Numbered from the stretch's first letter, positions 27,173 to 35,788 are shown. The stretch is 64,000 nucleotides of DNA from Actinomadura livida (GCF_014648675.1 NZ_BMRO01000013.1:62001-126000), one strand, 5' to 3'. Notes: generated by a model not told the origin, from the letters alone. Numbers and translations are program-made.

Positions 27173-28026
27173 CACCGGAACTCTCGCAGAGGCTCAGCGA
27201 CGCCGGGCTCGATCCACAAGCTGTGGATAACCTCGTCCACGCGGCACTGGCCGAGGACGGTGAAGTCGACGTCACCAGCATGCCGATCTTCGGACCGGAC
27301 GACACCGCGACCGGGAACCTCACCGCCCGCCAGGACGGCGTCGTCGCCGGCGTCCCGGTGGCCTGCGTCGTCTTCGAGGCCCTTGACGTGGCTTACGAGA
27401 CGCGCGCATCGGATGGGGAGCGCGTAGCGCCCGGGCAGGTCCTCATCTCCGTCAGCGGGCAAACCAGGGCAGTCCTGCGCGCGGAACGGACGGCGCTGAA
27501 CCTGCTCACCCACCTGTCCGGTATCGCGACCGCCACCCGCAGGTGGGCGGACGCCATCGCCGGCACGAAGGCCAAGGTCCGCGACACCCGCAAGACCCTG
27601 CCCGGCCTGCGCGCCCTCCAGAAGTACGCCGTGAAGTGCGGCGGGGGCGTCAACCACCGGATGGGCCTGTACGACGCCGCGCTCATCAAGGACAACCACG
27701 TCGCCGCGGCCGGAAGCGTCACCAAGGCGTACGAGGCCATCCGCGCCGTGTACCCGTCCCTGCACGTCCAGGTGGAGTGCGACACCCTCGCCCAGGTGGA
27801 GGAGGCACTCGCCGCCGGCGCGACGAGCATCCTGCTCGACAACATGACGGACGCGCAGATGGCCGAGGCGGTGCGGCTCGTCGCGGGGCGGGCTGGGGTC
27901 GAGGCGAGCGGTGGCCTTACCCTGGACCGGGCCCGAGACGTCGCCGTGACCGGGGTGGACTACCTTGCCGTCGGCGCGCTGACGCACTCGGCGCCCGTCT
28001 TCGACATCGGCCTTGACTTCACCTGA
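27169..28026 (+). CDS. nadC: Nicotinate-nucleotide pyrophosphorylase (carboxylating)
   Basis: This enzyme converts quinolinate and PRPP to nicotinate mononucleotide. Family motifs RDTRKTLPGLR, KYAVKCGGGVNHRMGL and DNHV are present near residues 142-180, and LLDNM near 222. The length of 285 is typical. It is coupled to nadB by an ATGA overlap, with AAGGAAGG as ribosome-binding site. A DnaA-box sequence lies inside its first 21 codons. Confidence 0.96.
   Translation: MTPELSQRLSDAGLDPQAVDNLVHAALAEDGEVDVTSMPIFGPDDTATGNLTARQDGVVAGVPVACVVFEALDVAYETRASDGERVAPGQVLISVSGQTRAVLRAERTALNLLTHLSGIATATRRWADAIAGTKAKVRDTRKTLPGLRALQKYAVKCGGGVNHRMGLYDAALIKDNHVAAAGSVTKAYEAIRAVYPSLHVQVECDTLAQVEEALAAGATSILLDNMTDAQMAEAVRLVAGRAGVEASGGLTLDRARDVAVTGVDYLAVGALTHSAPVFDIGLDFT
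27222..27230 (-). promoter_or_regulatory. DnaA box inside nadC
   Basis: TGTGGATAA is the reverse complement of TTATCCACA. Just upstream, ATCCACA (27211-27217) in the other orientation makes the palindrome TCCACA-AGC-TGTGGA. One perfect box is thus paired with a degenerate inverted one. Confidence 0.4.
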
Positions 28027-28040
28027 CCAGCGGGGACCTG

Positions 28041-28823
28041 ATGCTGCTCACCATAGACGTCGGTAACACCCAGACCGTCCTCGGCCTCTTCGAGGGCGAC
28101 GAGGTGATCGAGCACTGGCGGATCAACACCGATCCGCGGCGCACGGCCGACGAGATCGCGGTCGTCCTGCAGGGCCTCGTCCAGCAGAGCCCGCTGCTCG
28201 CCGAGACCGACATCAGCGGCATCGCGCTGTGCTCCACGGTCCCGTCCGTCCTGCACGAGATGCGGGAGATGTGCCGCCGCTACTACGGCGACGTGCCCGC
28301 CGTGATCGTGGAGCCGGGCGTCAAGACCGGCGTCCCCGTCCGGATGGACAACCCCAAGGAGGTCGGCGCCGACCGCATCGTGAACGCGCTGGCCGCCGTG
28401 CACACCCACGGCGGGCCCGCGCTCGTCGTCGACTTCGGCACCGCCACCACCTTCGACGCCGTCTCCGCCAAGGGCGAGTACGTCGGCGGCGCGATCGCCC
28501 CAGGCATAGAGATCTCAATAGACGCACTGTCGTCGCGCGGTGCCCAGCTGCACAAGATCGAGCTGGTCAGGCCGCGCAGCGTGATCGCCAAGAACACCGT
28601 CGAGGCGCTGCAGTCCGGCATAATCTTCGGGTTCGCCGGCCAGGTGGACGGCATCGTGGAGCGCATGTCCGAGGAGCTCGCCGACGACCCCGAGGAGGTC
28701 ACGATCATCGCCACCGGCGGTCTCGCGCCCCTCGTCCTGGAGGAGTCCCGCAGCATCGACGTGTTCGAGCCGTGGCTCACCCTCATCGGCCTCCGCCTGA
28801 TCTACGAGCGCAACACCCCGTAG
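28041..28823 (+). CDS. coaX: Type III pantothenate kinase
   Basis: This ASKHA-fold enzyme phosphorylates pantothenate, committing it to coenzyme A. The phosphate-binding DVGNTQT is at residues 6-12; GADRIVNALAA and VDFGTATTFD are the other family motifs. The length of 260 is normal. It follows nadC by 14 bases and is probably in the same unit, linking CoA and NAD synthesis. Type III kinases need a monovalent cation and resist CoA feedback. Confidence 0.95.
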   Translation: MLLTIDVGNTQTVLGLFEGDEVIEHWRINTDPRRTADEIAVVLQGLVQQSPLLAETDISGIALCSTVPSVLHEMREMCRRYYGDVPAVIVEPGVKTGVPVRMDNPKEVGADRIVNALAAVHTHGGPALVVDFGTATTFDAVSAKGEYVGGAIAPGIEISIDALSSRGAQLHKIELVRPRSVIAKNTVEALQSGIIFGFAGQVDGIVERMSEELADDPEEVTIIATGGLAPLVLEESRSIDVFEPWLTLIGLRLIYERNTP

Positions 28824-28872
28824 CGGCGGAAGCCGTTCGCGGCGCGTCCGGCGGGCTGGATAGCCTTACCGG

Positions 28873-30366
28873 GTGAGTGACGAGACCTTCGACGAGCTCC
28901 CGGAGCAGATGCGCGTGCGCCGGGAGAAGCTCGACCGGCTCCGCGAGAGCGGGATCGACCCCTACCCGGTGACCTTCCCGCGGACGGCGACGACCGCCGA
29001 GATCCGCGCGAAACACCCGGATCTGGAGCCGGGCACCGAGACGGGCGAGAAGGTCGGCGTCACCGGGCGCGTCATGCTGCTGCGCAACACCGGCAAGCTG
29101 TGCTTCGCCACCGTCCGGGACGGCGCGGGCGAGATCCAGATCATGCTGTCGCTGGCCAAGGTCGGGCAGGAGCAGCTCGACGCCTGGAAGCGGGACGTCG
29201 ACCTCGGCGACCACATCGGCGTCGAGGGCGAGGTCATCACGTCCCGCCGCGGCGAGCTGTCGATCATGGCGGACCGGTTCGCGATCACCTCGAAGTGCCT
29301 GCGCCCGCTGCCCGAGAAGCACGCCGGGCTGACCGACCCGGAGGCGCGGGTCCGGCAGCGCTACGTCGACCTCATCGTCAACGACGAGGCCCGGAAGATG
29401 GCCCGGCTGCGCAGCGCCACCGTCCGCGCCGTCCGCGACTTCTGGCACGACGAGGGCTACCTCGAGGTCGAGACGCCGATGCTGCAGCCGATCCACGGCG
29501 GCGCGGCGGCGCGTCCGTTCAAGACGCACATCAACGCCTACGACATGGACCTCTACCTCCGCATCGCGATCGAGCTGTACCTGAAGCGGCTCGTCGTCGG
29601 CGGCATCGAGAAGGTCTTCGAGGTCAACCGGAACTTCCGCAACGAGGGCGCGGACTCCACCCACAACCCCGAGTTCACGATGCTCGAGGCCTACGGGACC
29701 TACCTCGACTACAACGACATGGCCGACCTGACCCAGCGGATGTACCAGAACGCGGTCGTCGCGGCCCTCGGCACGACCGTCGTCGTCCACGAGGGCACCG
29801 AGGTCGACCTCGGCCTGGCGGAGTGGCCGCGGATCACGCTGTACGGGTCGGTGTCGGAGGCGCTCGGCGAGGAGATCACCCCGCACACGCCCATCGAGGA
29901 CGTCCGGAAGCTCGCGGACGCCAGGGGCGTCTCCTGGGACCCCAAGTGGGGCCAGGGCAAGCTCGTCCAGGAGGTGTTCGAGGAGCTGATCGAGCACACC
30001 CTCGTCCAGCCGACGTTCGTCATGGACTTCCCGGTCGAGACGTCCCCGCTGACCCGCCAGCACCGCGAGGAGCCCCTGCTCACGGAGAAGTGGGACCTCA
30101 TCGGCTTCGGGACGGAGCTCGGCACGGCCTACTCCGAGCTGGTCGACCCGATCGAGCAGCGCCGCCGGCTCACCGAGCAGTCGCTGCTCGCCGCGGGCGG
30201 GGACCCGGAGGCGATGCAGCTCGACGAGGACTTCCTGCGCGCCCTGGAGTACGCGATGCCGCCCACGGGCGGGATGGGCGCCGGGATCGACCGGATGATC
30301 ATGGCGTTCACCGGCAAGGGCATCCGCGAGACGATCCTGTTCCCGCTGGTCAAGCCGGAGCAGTGA
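28873..30366 (+). CDS. lysS: Lysyl-tRNA synthetase, class II
   Basis: The 497-residue enzyme has an N-terminal OB-fold anticodon-binding domain (about 60-165) and a class II catalytic core: motif 1 around residue 185, motif 2 FEVNRNFRNEGADSTHNPEF near 252, and motif 3 GGMGAGIDRMIM near 474. No Shine-Dalgarno site precedes the GTG; TAGCCT ends six bases upstream, suggesting a leaderless message. The internal HGGAAARPF segment is typical of bacterial LysS. Confidence 0.96.
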   Translation: MSDETFDELPEQMRVRREKLDRLRESGIDPYPVTFPRTATTAEIRAKHPDLEPGTETGEKVGVTGRVMLLRNTGKLCFATVRDGAGEIQIMLSLAKVGQEQLDAWKRDVDLGDHIGVEGEVITSRRGELSIMADRFAITSKCLRPLPEKHAGLTDPEARVRQRYVDLIVNDEARKMARLRSATVRAVRDFWHDEGYLEVETPMLQPIHGGAAARPFKTHINAYDMDLYLRIAIELYLKRLVVGGIEKVFEVNRNFRNEGADSTHNPEFTMLEAYGTYLDYNDMADLTQRMYQNAVVAALGTTVVVHEGTEVDLGLAEWPRITLYGSVSEALGEEITPHTPIEDVRKLADARGVSWDPKWGQGKLVQEVFEELIEHTLVQPTFVMDFPVETSPLTRQHREEPLLTEKWDLIGFGTELGTAYSELVDPIEQRRRLTEQSLLAAGGDPEAMQLDEDFLRALEYAMPPTGGMGAGIDRMIMAFTGKGIRETILFPLVKPEQ

Positions 30367-30371
30367 GCGGC

Positions 30372-30394
30372 CCGGGGCGCCGTCCGCGCCCCGG
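30372..30394. terminator. Bidirectional terminator between lysS and lacI
   Basis: CCGGGGCGC (30372-30380) and GCGCCCCGG (30386-30394) form a perfect 9-bp stem with a five-base loop in the 40-base convergent gap. Confidence 0.65.
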
Positions 30395-30406
30395 CGGCGC
30401 GGTCTG

Positions 30407-31429
30407 CTAAGCGCTTTCCCGGATCACGAGCTCGGGCCGGAGCACGACCTGGCGGTGCTGGTGGGACTTGCCCTCCCCCAGCTCGGCCATGGCGAGTTCG
30501 GCGGCCTCCCAGCCGAGCTCCCGGCGCGGCTGGCGGATGGTGGTCAGCGGGACGGCGGCGCTCGCGGCGAGCTCGATGTCGTCGTAGCCGATGACGGCGA
30601 TGTCCTCCGGGACGCGGATCCCGAGGCGGGTGAGTTCGTTGATCAGCCCGATGGCCAGCAGGTCGTTGGCGCAGAACACGCCGTCGGGACGCGGCGACAG
30701 CTCCAGGAGCTGGTGCGCGGCGGCCTGGCCCTCGGTGGGGCTCATCGCGTCCTGGATCAGCGTCGCGGGCTTCGCGGAACCGGCCTCGGTGATCGTGCGG
30801 GACGCGCCGTCGCGGCGCTCGACGCACGGTTCCGGCTCGGGCACGCCGGTGACGAAGGCGATCCGCTCGCGGCCGATGCCGAGCAGGTGCGCGGCGGCGA
30901 TCTCCCCGCCCGCGACGTGGTCGACCTGGGCGGAGCAGACGTCCGGCGTGTGCCGGTCGATCAGCACCACGCTCATGCCCGCCGTGCGCAGCCCGGAGAT
31001 GTCGCGGGCGGACAGGTCGACGGGGATGATCAGGACGCCCGCGGCGCGCTGCTCCTCCAGCAGTTCGAGGGAGCGCCGCTCCTTGGCGGCGGAGTAGTCG
31101 CTGGAGAGCCAGAGGGCGTCGTGGCCGGACGCGTTGAGCGCCGCCTCGGCGCCCCGCGCGACGTCCGTCGCGTACGGGTTGGTGAGGTCCTCGACGACGA
31201 CGCCGAAGGCGCGGCGGGGTTGGTCGCCGAACTCGCCGGCGGTGCGCTCGGGACCTCTGCGGAGCCGCCTGGCGGACTCGTTCCGGACGAATCCCAGCTC
31301 CTCGATCGCGGCGCGAACTCGGTCACGGGTCGCTTCGGCCACGAGATCTGGCCGGTTTAGGACATTCGAAACGGTCCCAACTGAGACGCCGGCGCGTTTC
31401 GCGACCTCGCGAATACTGGTCTGTGGCAA
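30407..31429 (-). CDS. LacI-family transcriptional regulator
   Basis: The 340-residue protein starts with a LacI helix-turn-helix (SIREVAKRAGVSVGTVSNVL) and hinge, followed by a periplasmic-binding-protein-like effector domain (VLIIPVDLSARD, GVFCANDLLAIGLINEL, IGYDDIELA). The start is a TTG with GAGGAG in front. No sugar transporter or glycosidase is adjacent, so its targets are elsewhere, apart from likely autoregulation. A LacI-like operator lies 170 bases upstream. Confidence 0.92.
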   Translation of the reverse strand: MPQTSIREVAKRAGVSVGTVSNVLNRPDLVAEATRDRVRAAIEELGFVRNESARRLRRGPERTAGEFGDQPRRAFGVVVEDLTNPYATDVARGAEAALNASGHDALWLSSDYSAAKERRSLELLEEQRAAGVLIIPVDLSARDISGLRTAGMSVVLIDRHTPDVCSAQVDHVAGGEIAAAHLLGIGRERIAFVTGVPEPEPCVERRDGASRTITEAGSAKPATLIQDAMSPTEGQAAAHQLLELSPRPDGVFCANDLLAIGLINELTRLGIRVPEDIAVIGYDDIELAASAAVPLTTIRQPRRELGWEAAELAMAELGEGKSHQHRQVVLRPELVIRESA

Positions 31430-31548
31430 CTCGCTCCTCGTCCCGCTCCAGGGGGGTTTCCCCAGGTAGTGGCGTTATTCGTGGCGCGCCGGCGAAGCGC
31501 CGGTCACACATCGCGACCAATCGTGTACGCAGTGCATCGAATCGGCGC

Positions 31549-31577
31549 TTGACGGGCCGGATCCGGCCGCCTAGCGT
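31549..31577 (+). promoter_or_regulatory. Candidate promoter of the small HTH gene
   Basis: TTGACG (31549-31554) and TAGCGT (31572-31577) are 17 bases apart. Transcription would start near 31584, giving a leader of about 335 bases before the GTG at 31920. No gene is supported in that leader. Confidence 0.55.
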
Positions 31578-31595
31578 TCCGAGCCGAAGCGTAGC

Positions 31596-31609
31596 TTGAA
31601 ACGATTCAC
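31596..31609. promoter_or_regulatory. LacI-type operator candidate
   Basis: TTGAAACGATTCAC has the near-palindromic core TGAAACGATTCA with a central CG step, as in LacI/PurR-family sites. It lies just after the start of the rightward promoter and upstream of lacI, so the LacI protein at 30407-31429 is the obvious candidate. Confidence 0.5.
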
Positions 31610-31919
31610 GATCTTCGTCCGCGGCGAGATCTGGCGGGTCCGACGAGAAGGGGCGGGTGCGGATGGCTGGCGATCTCATCCCGACCCCCTCGGCCGGCCA
31701 ACGAGTGAATCGTCACCCGGAGTTCCCCCGAACGACCCCGCAATCGGCCAGGCGGCCACCTCCGGCCAAGCTCGTGAGACAGCAAAGGAAACCGATGATC
31801 TAGTCCGGACGCCTCCGGACCCGGCAACCCAACGCGTGTACAGATCGAGGCCCAACCCGTGCCTGTGCAGCGGACCGGCTGCATCCCCGCGGTCATCACC
31901 ACGGACGAGGGAGGACGGA

Positions 31920-32150
31920 GTGGAAACAGCCACACTCGCACGTCGTGGCACCGACGATTTCGGGCTGAGCGAAGAGGAGATCCGGTTGCTCGCCCAGATC
32001 GCCACCGGTGTCACCGCCGATGTGGCGGCACGCAAGCTGGAGCTGAGCGCGCGGACCTTGCGGCGCCGGTTGCGGACCATCTGCGACCGGCTGGAGGTCA
32101 ACACCCCTATCGAGGCCGTGGTGTGGGCGGCTCGAAGGCAGCTCATCTAG
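31920..32150 (+). CDS. Small orphan LuxR-type HTH protein
   Basis: The 76-residue protein is little more than a LuxR-like helix-turn-helix: GLSEEEIRLLAQIATGVTAD, VAARKLELSARTLRRRL and a C-terminal AVVWAARRQLI helix. There is no receiver or sensor domain. A GAGGGAGGAC site supports the GTG. Upstream in-frame codons give low-complexity sequence and are rejected. It is probably a small DNA-binding regulator; targets are unknown. Confidence 0.8.
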   Translation: METATLARRGTDDFGLSEEEIRLLAQIATGVTADVAARKLELSARTLRRRLRTICDRLEVNTPIEAVVWAARRQLI

Positions 32151-32162
32151 CGGCGACCCCCC

Positions 32163-32191
32163 TGACGCTCGCCGGGGGACGGCGAGCGTCA
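32163..32191 (+). terminator. Terminator after the small HTH gene
   Basis: TGACGCTCGCCG (32163-32174) and its complement (32180-32191) form a perfect 12-bp stem with a five-base loop, 12 bases after the stop. Confidence 0.8.
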
Positions 32192-32403
32192 CCAGGAAAC
32201 CAGGTGGCGAGTCGAGCTGAACCCGTCCGACCCCGCAGCGGCGGCGCCGGCGCACTGACAGGTAGGTCCCTGCAGGTGGCGTCGCCGCGGACGGCGTTCG
32301 GAGACCCGCCCATGGTCCATCCGCCAGTTGTTCCGCGAAGGATGTCCGCAGTCTCCTCGGGTGAGGACGGGCTGCTGGACGTCACCGGGGTCGGGCGGCT
32401 CGG

Positions 32404-33477
32404 TCAGGCGACTCGGACGGCGCCCGCGTAGGGGCGGCCGGCCATCGGGGCGATCTTCACGACGTCGCCGGTGCGGGGCGCGTGCAGCATCTTGCCGTCA
32501 CCGACGTACATCCCCATGTGGTGCAGGTCGGAGTAGAAGAACACGAGGTCGCCCGGCTGGAGCTGGCTCCGGTCCACGTGCGTGCCCGCGGTCCACTGGC
32601 TGCCGGTGTAGTGCGGCAGGTTGATGCCGACCTGCTTGTAGGCCCACATGGTCAGGCCGGAGCAGTCGAAGCTGCTCGGTCCGGCGGCGCCCCACACGTA
32701 CGGGCGGCCGATCTTGGACATCGCGGCCCGCAGCGCCTGGGCGGCCTTGCCGTTGCCGACGACGGGCAGCTTGGCGAGCTGCGTCGGGTCCCGCTTGACG
32801 AGCTTGCCGCGGACCTTCTCGTAGGTCGCGGTGACCTTCTTGCGCTGGTCCTCGAGCTGCGTGCGCAGCTCCTTGACCTGCTTGGCGCGGGACTCGGCGG
32901 ACTTGCGGGCGCGCTCGGCGGCCTGCATGGCCTGCATCAGGCCGAGGACCTTCGTGCTGTCCTGCTTGGCGAAGTAGCTGAGGGTGGCGGCCTGGTCGAG
33001 GACGGCCTGCGGGTCCTGGGAGGCGACGAACGAGACCGTGGGGTCGGTGCCGCCCTGCATGTAGCTGGTGGCGGCCAGCGTGCTGACCTTCTCCCGGACG
33101 GCCTGCAGCGACTTCTGCTGCCGCTTGGCGTTGGCGGCGGCGACCTTGGCGGCGCGCTCGGACTGCGCGAGCTTGACCTTCAGCCCGTTGTACTGCTCGG
33201 TCAGCTTCTCCAGCTCGTCGGCGAGTTCGAGCGCCTTGGAGCGGAGCTCGTTGGTCGACGGCTCAGGATCGGCGTGGGCGGCGGGGAGGGTGCCCGGCGC
33301 GAACGAGACGGGCGCGGCCGTGACGGCGAGGAGCGCGCCGGCCGCGGTCGCCGTCCTGACGCCGAGACGGGCCCTGCCGCGGCGCGGTGCCGCCCGGTCG
33401 TGCGTTGCCGCACTGGGGGACGTCGTACGGGGGGAGCGTGCAGATCGTGAAAAGAGAGCGGGGCGCGGGGGCTCCAC
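32404..33477 (-). CDS. Secreted NlpC/P60 peptidoglycan hydrolase (RipA-like)
   Basis: This exported endopeptidase likely cleaves peptide stems of peptidoglycan during growth and division. The basic N-terminus with a hydrophobic stretch near 40-70 looks like a long signal peptide. A coiled coil spans about 75-235, then an NlpC/P60 domain with Cys272 in SSFDCSGLTMW and the catalytic histidine in LHHMGMYVGDG. The GTG has GGAGAGGAG in front. The leader may hold a c-di-AMP riboswitch, which often precedes this family in actinobacteria. Confidence 0.93.
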   Translation of the reverse strand: MEPPRPALFSRSARSPRTTSPSAATHDRAAPRRGRARLGVRTATAAGALLAVTAAPVSFAPGTLPAAHADPEPSTNELRSKALELADELEKLTEQYNGLKVKLAQSERAAKVAAANAKRQQKSLQAVREKVSTLAATSYMQGGTDPTVSFVASQDPQAVLDQAATLSYFAKQDSTKVLGLMQAMQAAERARKSAESRAKQVKELRTQLEDQRKKVTATYEKVRGKLVKRDPTQLAKLPVVGNGKAAQALRAAMSKIGRPYVWGAAGPSSFDCSGLTMWAYKQVGINLPHYTGSQWTAGTHVDRSQLQPGDLVFFYSDLHHMGMYVGDGKMLHAPRTGDVVKIAPMAGRPYAGAVRVA

Positions 33478-33495
33478 GGATTCTCCTCTCCTCGT

Positions 33496-33665
33496 CCGCC
33501 TACCGAATCAACGATGGGTCGGGGCGGGAGTCCCCGTCCGCGGAAGCGCGGAGCGGGGGCCGGCCGCTGTCGTGCGATGGGCCGACGTCAGCGGGACACT
33601 AACGGAACCGGCATTGGATGCCAACTAGAACAAGCGAAATCCCAGGTCGCCGGGAGCGTTGGCGG
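33496..33665 (-). ncRNA. Candidate ydaO-type (c-di-AMP) riboswitch
   Basis: Read on the minus strand, the leader of the NlpC/P60 gene ends with CCCGACCC then CGGTAGGCGG just before the ribosome-binding site. This resembles the 3' end of ydaO elements (CCCGAAUCC to CGUAAGCG). The terminal GGCGG (33500-33496) can pair with CCGCC (33665-33661), followed by AAC as in the family. I could not place the internal conserved loops, so this is a partial match. The rest of the gap, 33478-33843, has no gene. Confidence 0.42.
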
Positions 33666-33826
33666 CGCTGGAGGGGTTCCGCCCCGGCATGCCGCTGTGC
33701 TATGAGTCACTTTTTCTCCGGACGCCGACGCTTGCCTAGTCGCTTTTATCTAGTCCCTCGTGCGGTGCGGGCCCTTCTGCAGGCGCTTCTACGAGGGGAG
33801 GCGTACCTGTGGCCAGGTGCGCGTTG

Positions 33827-33832
33827 GATAAT
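33827..33832 (+). promoter_or_regulatory. -10 element for leaderless argA
   Basis: GATAAT ends 11 bases before the GTG at 33844, and no Shine-Dalgarno site lies in between. The -35 region is poor. Confidence 0.4.
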
Positions 33833-33843
33833 CTCGCCTGTTT

Positions 33844-34365
33844 GTGGAGTTCGAGATCCGGCGTGCCCGTACCGCCGACGTTCAGGAGATCGGCAGGCTG
33901 GTCGATCTGTACGCCCAGTCGGGACGGCGCCTGCTGCAGAAGAGCACGGTGAAGCTGTACGAGGACGTCCAGGAGTTCTGGGTCGCCGAGGACGTCCGGG
34001 ACGGGAGCCCGGGCCCGGTCATAGCCTGCGGCGCCCTGCACGTGATGTGGGAGGACCTCGCCGAGGTCCGCTCGGTGGCGGTGGACAAAGGCTACGGCGG
34101 ACGCGGAATCGGGAACCGCATCGTCTCCCGCCTCTTGGAGACGGCGCGGGAACTCGGTGTGCGGAGGGTGTTCTGTCTTACCTTCGAGGTGGAGTTCTTC
34201 GCGCGCCACGGCTTCCAGCAGATCCTTGGGACGCCGGTGTCGCCAGAGGTGTACGAGGAGCTTCTCCGCTCCTACGACGAAGGCGTGGCAGAGTTCTTGG
34301 ACCTCGATCGGGTCAAGCCCAATACGTTGGGCAACACCCGCATGTTGCTTCGCCTGGAGGACTGA
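33844..34365 (+). CDS. argA: Amino-acid N-acetyltransferase (short GNAT-type N-acetylglutamate synthase)
   Basis: The 173-residue GNAT protein resembles the short mycobacterial ArgA (Rv2747), which starts arginine synthesis by acetylating glutamate or glutamine. The acetyl-CoA motif VAVDKGYGGRGIGNRIVSRL is near residue 78, and the FFARHGFQ segment near 118. It lacks the kinase-like domain of E. coli ArgA. The start is probably leaderless. It is followed after four bases by an RDD membrane protein; whether these are functionally linked is unclear. Confidence 0.85.
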   Translation: MEFEIRRARTADVQEIGRLVDLYAQSGRRLLQKSTVKLYEDVQEFWVAEDVRDGSPGPVIACGALHVMWEDLAEVRSVAVDKGYGGRGIGNRIVSRLLETARELGVRRVFCLTFEVEFFARHGFQQILGTPVSPEVYEELLRSYDEGVAEFLDLDRVKPNTLGNTRMLLRLED

Positions 34366-34369
34366 CCCA

Positions 34370-35197
34370 ATGAGCGATTCCCCCTACCGCGGGCGGCGAC
34401 GCCAGCAGCCGCCTCAAGGGCACGGTTCCTACGGTCCGCCGCCCCCGTACCAAGGTCCCCAGGGGCAGCCCCAGCGGCGGCAGCAGCCGCAGCAGCAGCA
34501 ATGGCAGCAGCCCCAGCAGCAGCAGTGGGGAGGGCAGCCGCCGTACAACGAGACGTACGAGGCGTCCTACGACCAATACGGTGACGCCCACTACGGTGAC
34601 GCCCACTACGGGGATGCCCACGGCGGTGAGATGGTCCTGGCCCCGATTATGCGGCGTGCGGGCGCCAGGCTCATCGACAACGCGCTCGTCGCGGTCTTCG
34701 GTTTCGCGCTCGTCCTTCCCGTGACGATCGGTGTGCTCGGCCTCGGCAAGCCCGGCAGCCAGACGGAGGACGAGGGGGGCATCTGGAACTGGCCCATCAT
34801 CTTCACCCTCTTCGCCGTCCTGTCGGTCCTTCCGTTCCTCTACGAGGCCGTCCAGCTCGCCATGTCAGGACGGACGCTTGGGAAGCGCATCATGCACCTT
34901 GGGGTCGTCCAGGTGCGCCCTGCGGGCGAACCCCTGACCACGACGCAGGCCATATGGCGCGCTGGGATCATCCACGTGGTCTACCAGATCGGCGTTTTCT
35001 TCTTCCTCGCCCTGGCCGTGATGGTGTGGGACTACGCGGCGTACGGAATGGTGCTGGTCTGGGCGGGCGCGCTGATGGCCTACCTGTGGGCCATCTGGGA
35101 CCAGCCCATGCATCAGGCCCTCCACGACCGGTTCGCCGGGACGCTCGTCATCGACGAGCGGGACGGCTACGCCGAGTACGACGAGTACGCGGAATAA
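34370..35197 (+). CDS. RDD-family membrane protein with Q-rich tail
   Basis: The 275-residue protein has a low-complexity Gln/Pro/Tyr-rich N-terminus to about residue 88, including three YGDAH repeats, then an RDD domain with transmembrane helices near 105-125, 140-162 and 205-235. The RAGARLIDNALVAV segment supplies the first Arg and Asp of the family name. A GGAGG in the end of argA supports the start. The family is often linked to transport; function is unknown. Confidence 0.88.
   Translation: MSDSPYRGRRRQQPPQGHGSYGPPPPYQGPQGQPQRRQQPQQQQWQQPQQQQWGGQPPYNETYEASYDQYGDAHYGDAHYGDAHGGEMVLAPIMRRAGARLIDNALVAVFGFALVLPVTIGVLGLGKPGSQTEDEGGIWNWPIIFTLFAVLSVLPFLYEAVQLAMSGRTLGKRIMHLGVVQVRPAGEPLTTTQAIWRAGIIHVVYQIGVFFFLALAVMVWDYAAYGMVLVWAGALMAYLWAIWDQPMHQALHDRFAGTLVIDERDGYAEYDEYAE
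34577..34621 (+). repeat. Three 15-bp tandem repeats
   Basis: Units at 34577-34591, 34592-34606 and 34607-34621 encode the YGDAH repeats; the third differs at two bases. The copy number may vary between strains. Confidence 0.8.
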
Positions 35198-35203
35198 GCA
35201 GCG

Positions 35204-35701
35204 ATGGCGGGGGCACCGCTCGCTGAGCCGGGGCAGCGCCTCTTGGCGCGCATTGTCGACACCCTCATAGTCGGCCTGCCCGTAATCATCGTCGTCCGAG
35301 CCCTAGCGTCCGGCCCTGCGCTGGACGTCATCGCTCCGCCCGCCGTGGCCGGATGCCTACTCCTGTACGAGTCGATCCAACTCGCGCTCTGGGGGCGGAC
35401 CCTAGGCAAGCGTTTCGCGGGCATTGAGGTAGTAGTGACCCTCCCCGCGGGTGACGAACGACCCGCCGGGGAAGCCGGCGGCGAAGGCCCATTGGGGGTC
35501 CCGCGTGCCGTTCTGCGAGCCGCGGTCTATTCGCTGCCGATCGCGGCACGCCCGATTCCCGTTCTCGGCCTACTGGCGGGCATCTTCTGGGTCGCGAACG
35601 CCGGGCTCCTCTTCGAGGGCGACAGCCGTCAAGCCCTCCATGACAGGCTCGCAGGGACGGTCGTGGTAAAGCGGCCGCCGGCTGATTCGTCGGCCTTCTG
35701 A
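35204..35701 (+). CDS. RDD-family membrane protein
   Basis: The 165-residue protein consists of an RDD domain alone: AEPGQRLLARIVDTLIVGLP starts the first helix, a second helix follows near 40-60, and a third near 112-135. QALHDRLAGTVVV is the family's C-terminal signature. It begins six bases after the first RDD gene and is probably co-transcribed. It lacks the Gln-rich tail of its neighbour. Confidence 0.88.
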   Translation: MAGAPLAEPGQRLLARIVDTLIVGLPVIIVVRALASGPALDVIAPPAVAGCLLLYESIQLALWGRTLGKRFAGIEVVVTLPAGDERPAGEAGGEGPLGVPRAVLRAAVYSLPIAARPIPVLGLLAGIFWVANAGLLFEGDSRQALHDRLAGTVVVKRPPADSSAF

Positions 35702-35741
35702 GGCCCTCTCAGGCGTCCTCGGCCGCGCACCGGGCGTTGAT

Positions 35742-35788
35742 ACACGGCGCTCTCGTCCCGTCCTCACGGCGGGATGGGAGCGCCGTGT
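35742..35788 (+). terminator. 19-bp hairpin terminator after the RDD genes
   Basis: Arms 35742-35760 and 35770-35788 pair over 19 positions with two G-U pairs, around a nine-base loop. Confidence 0.8.
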
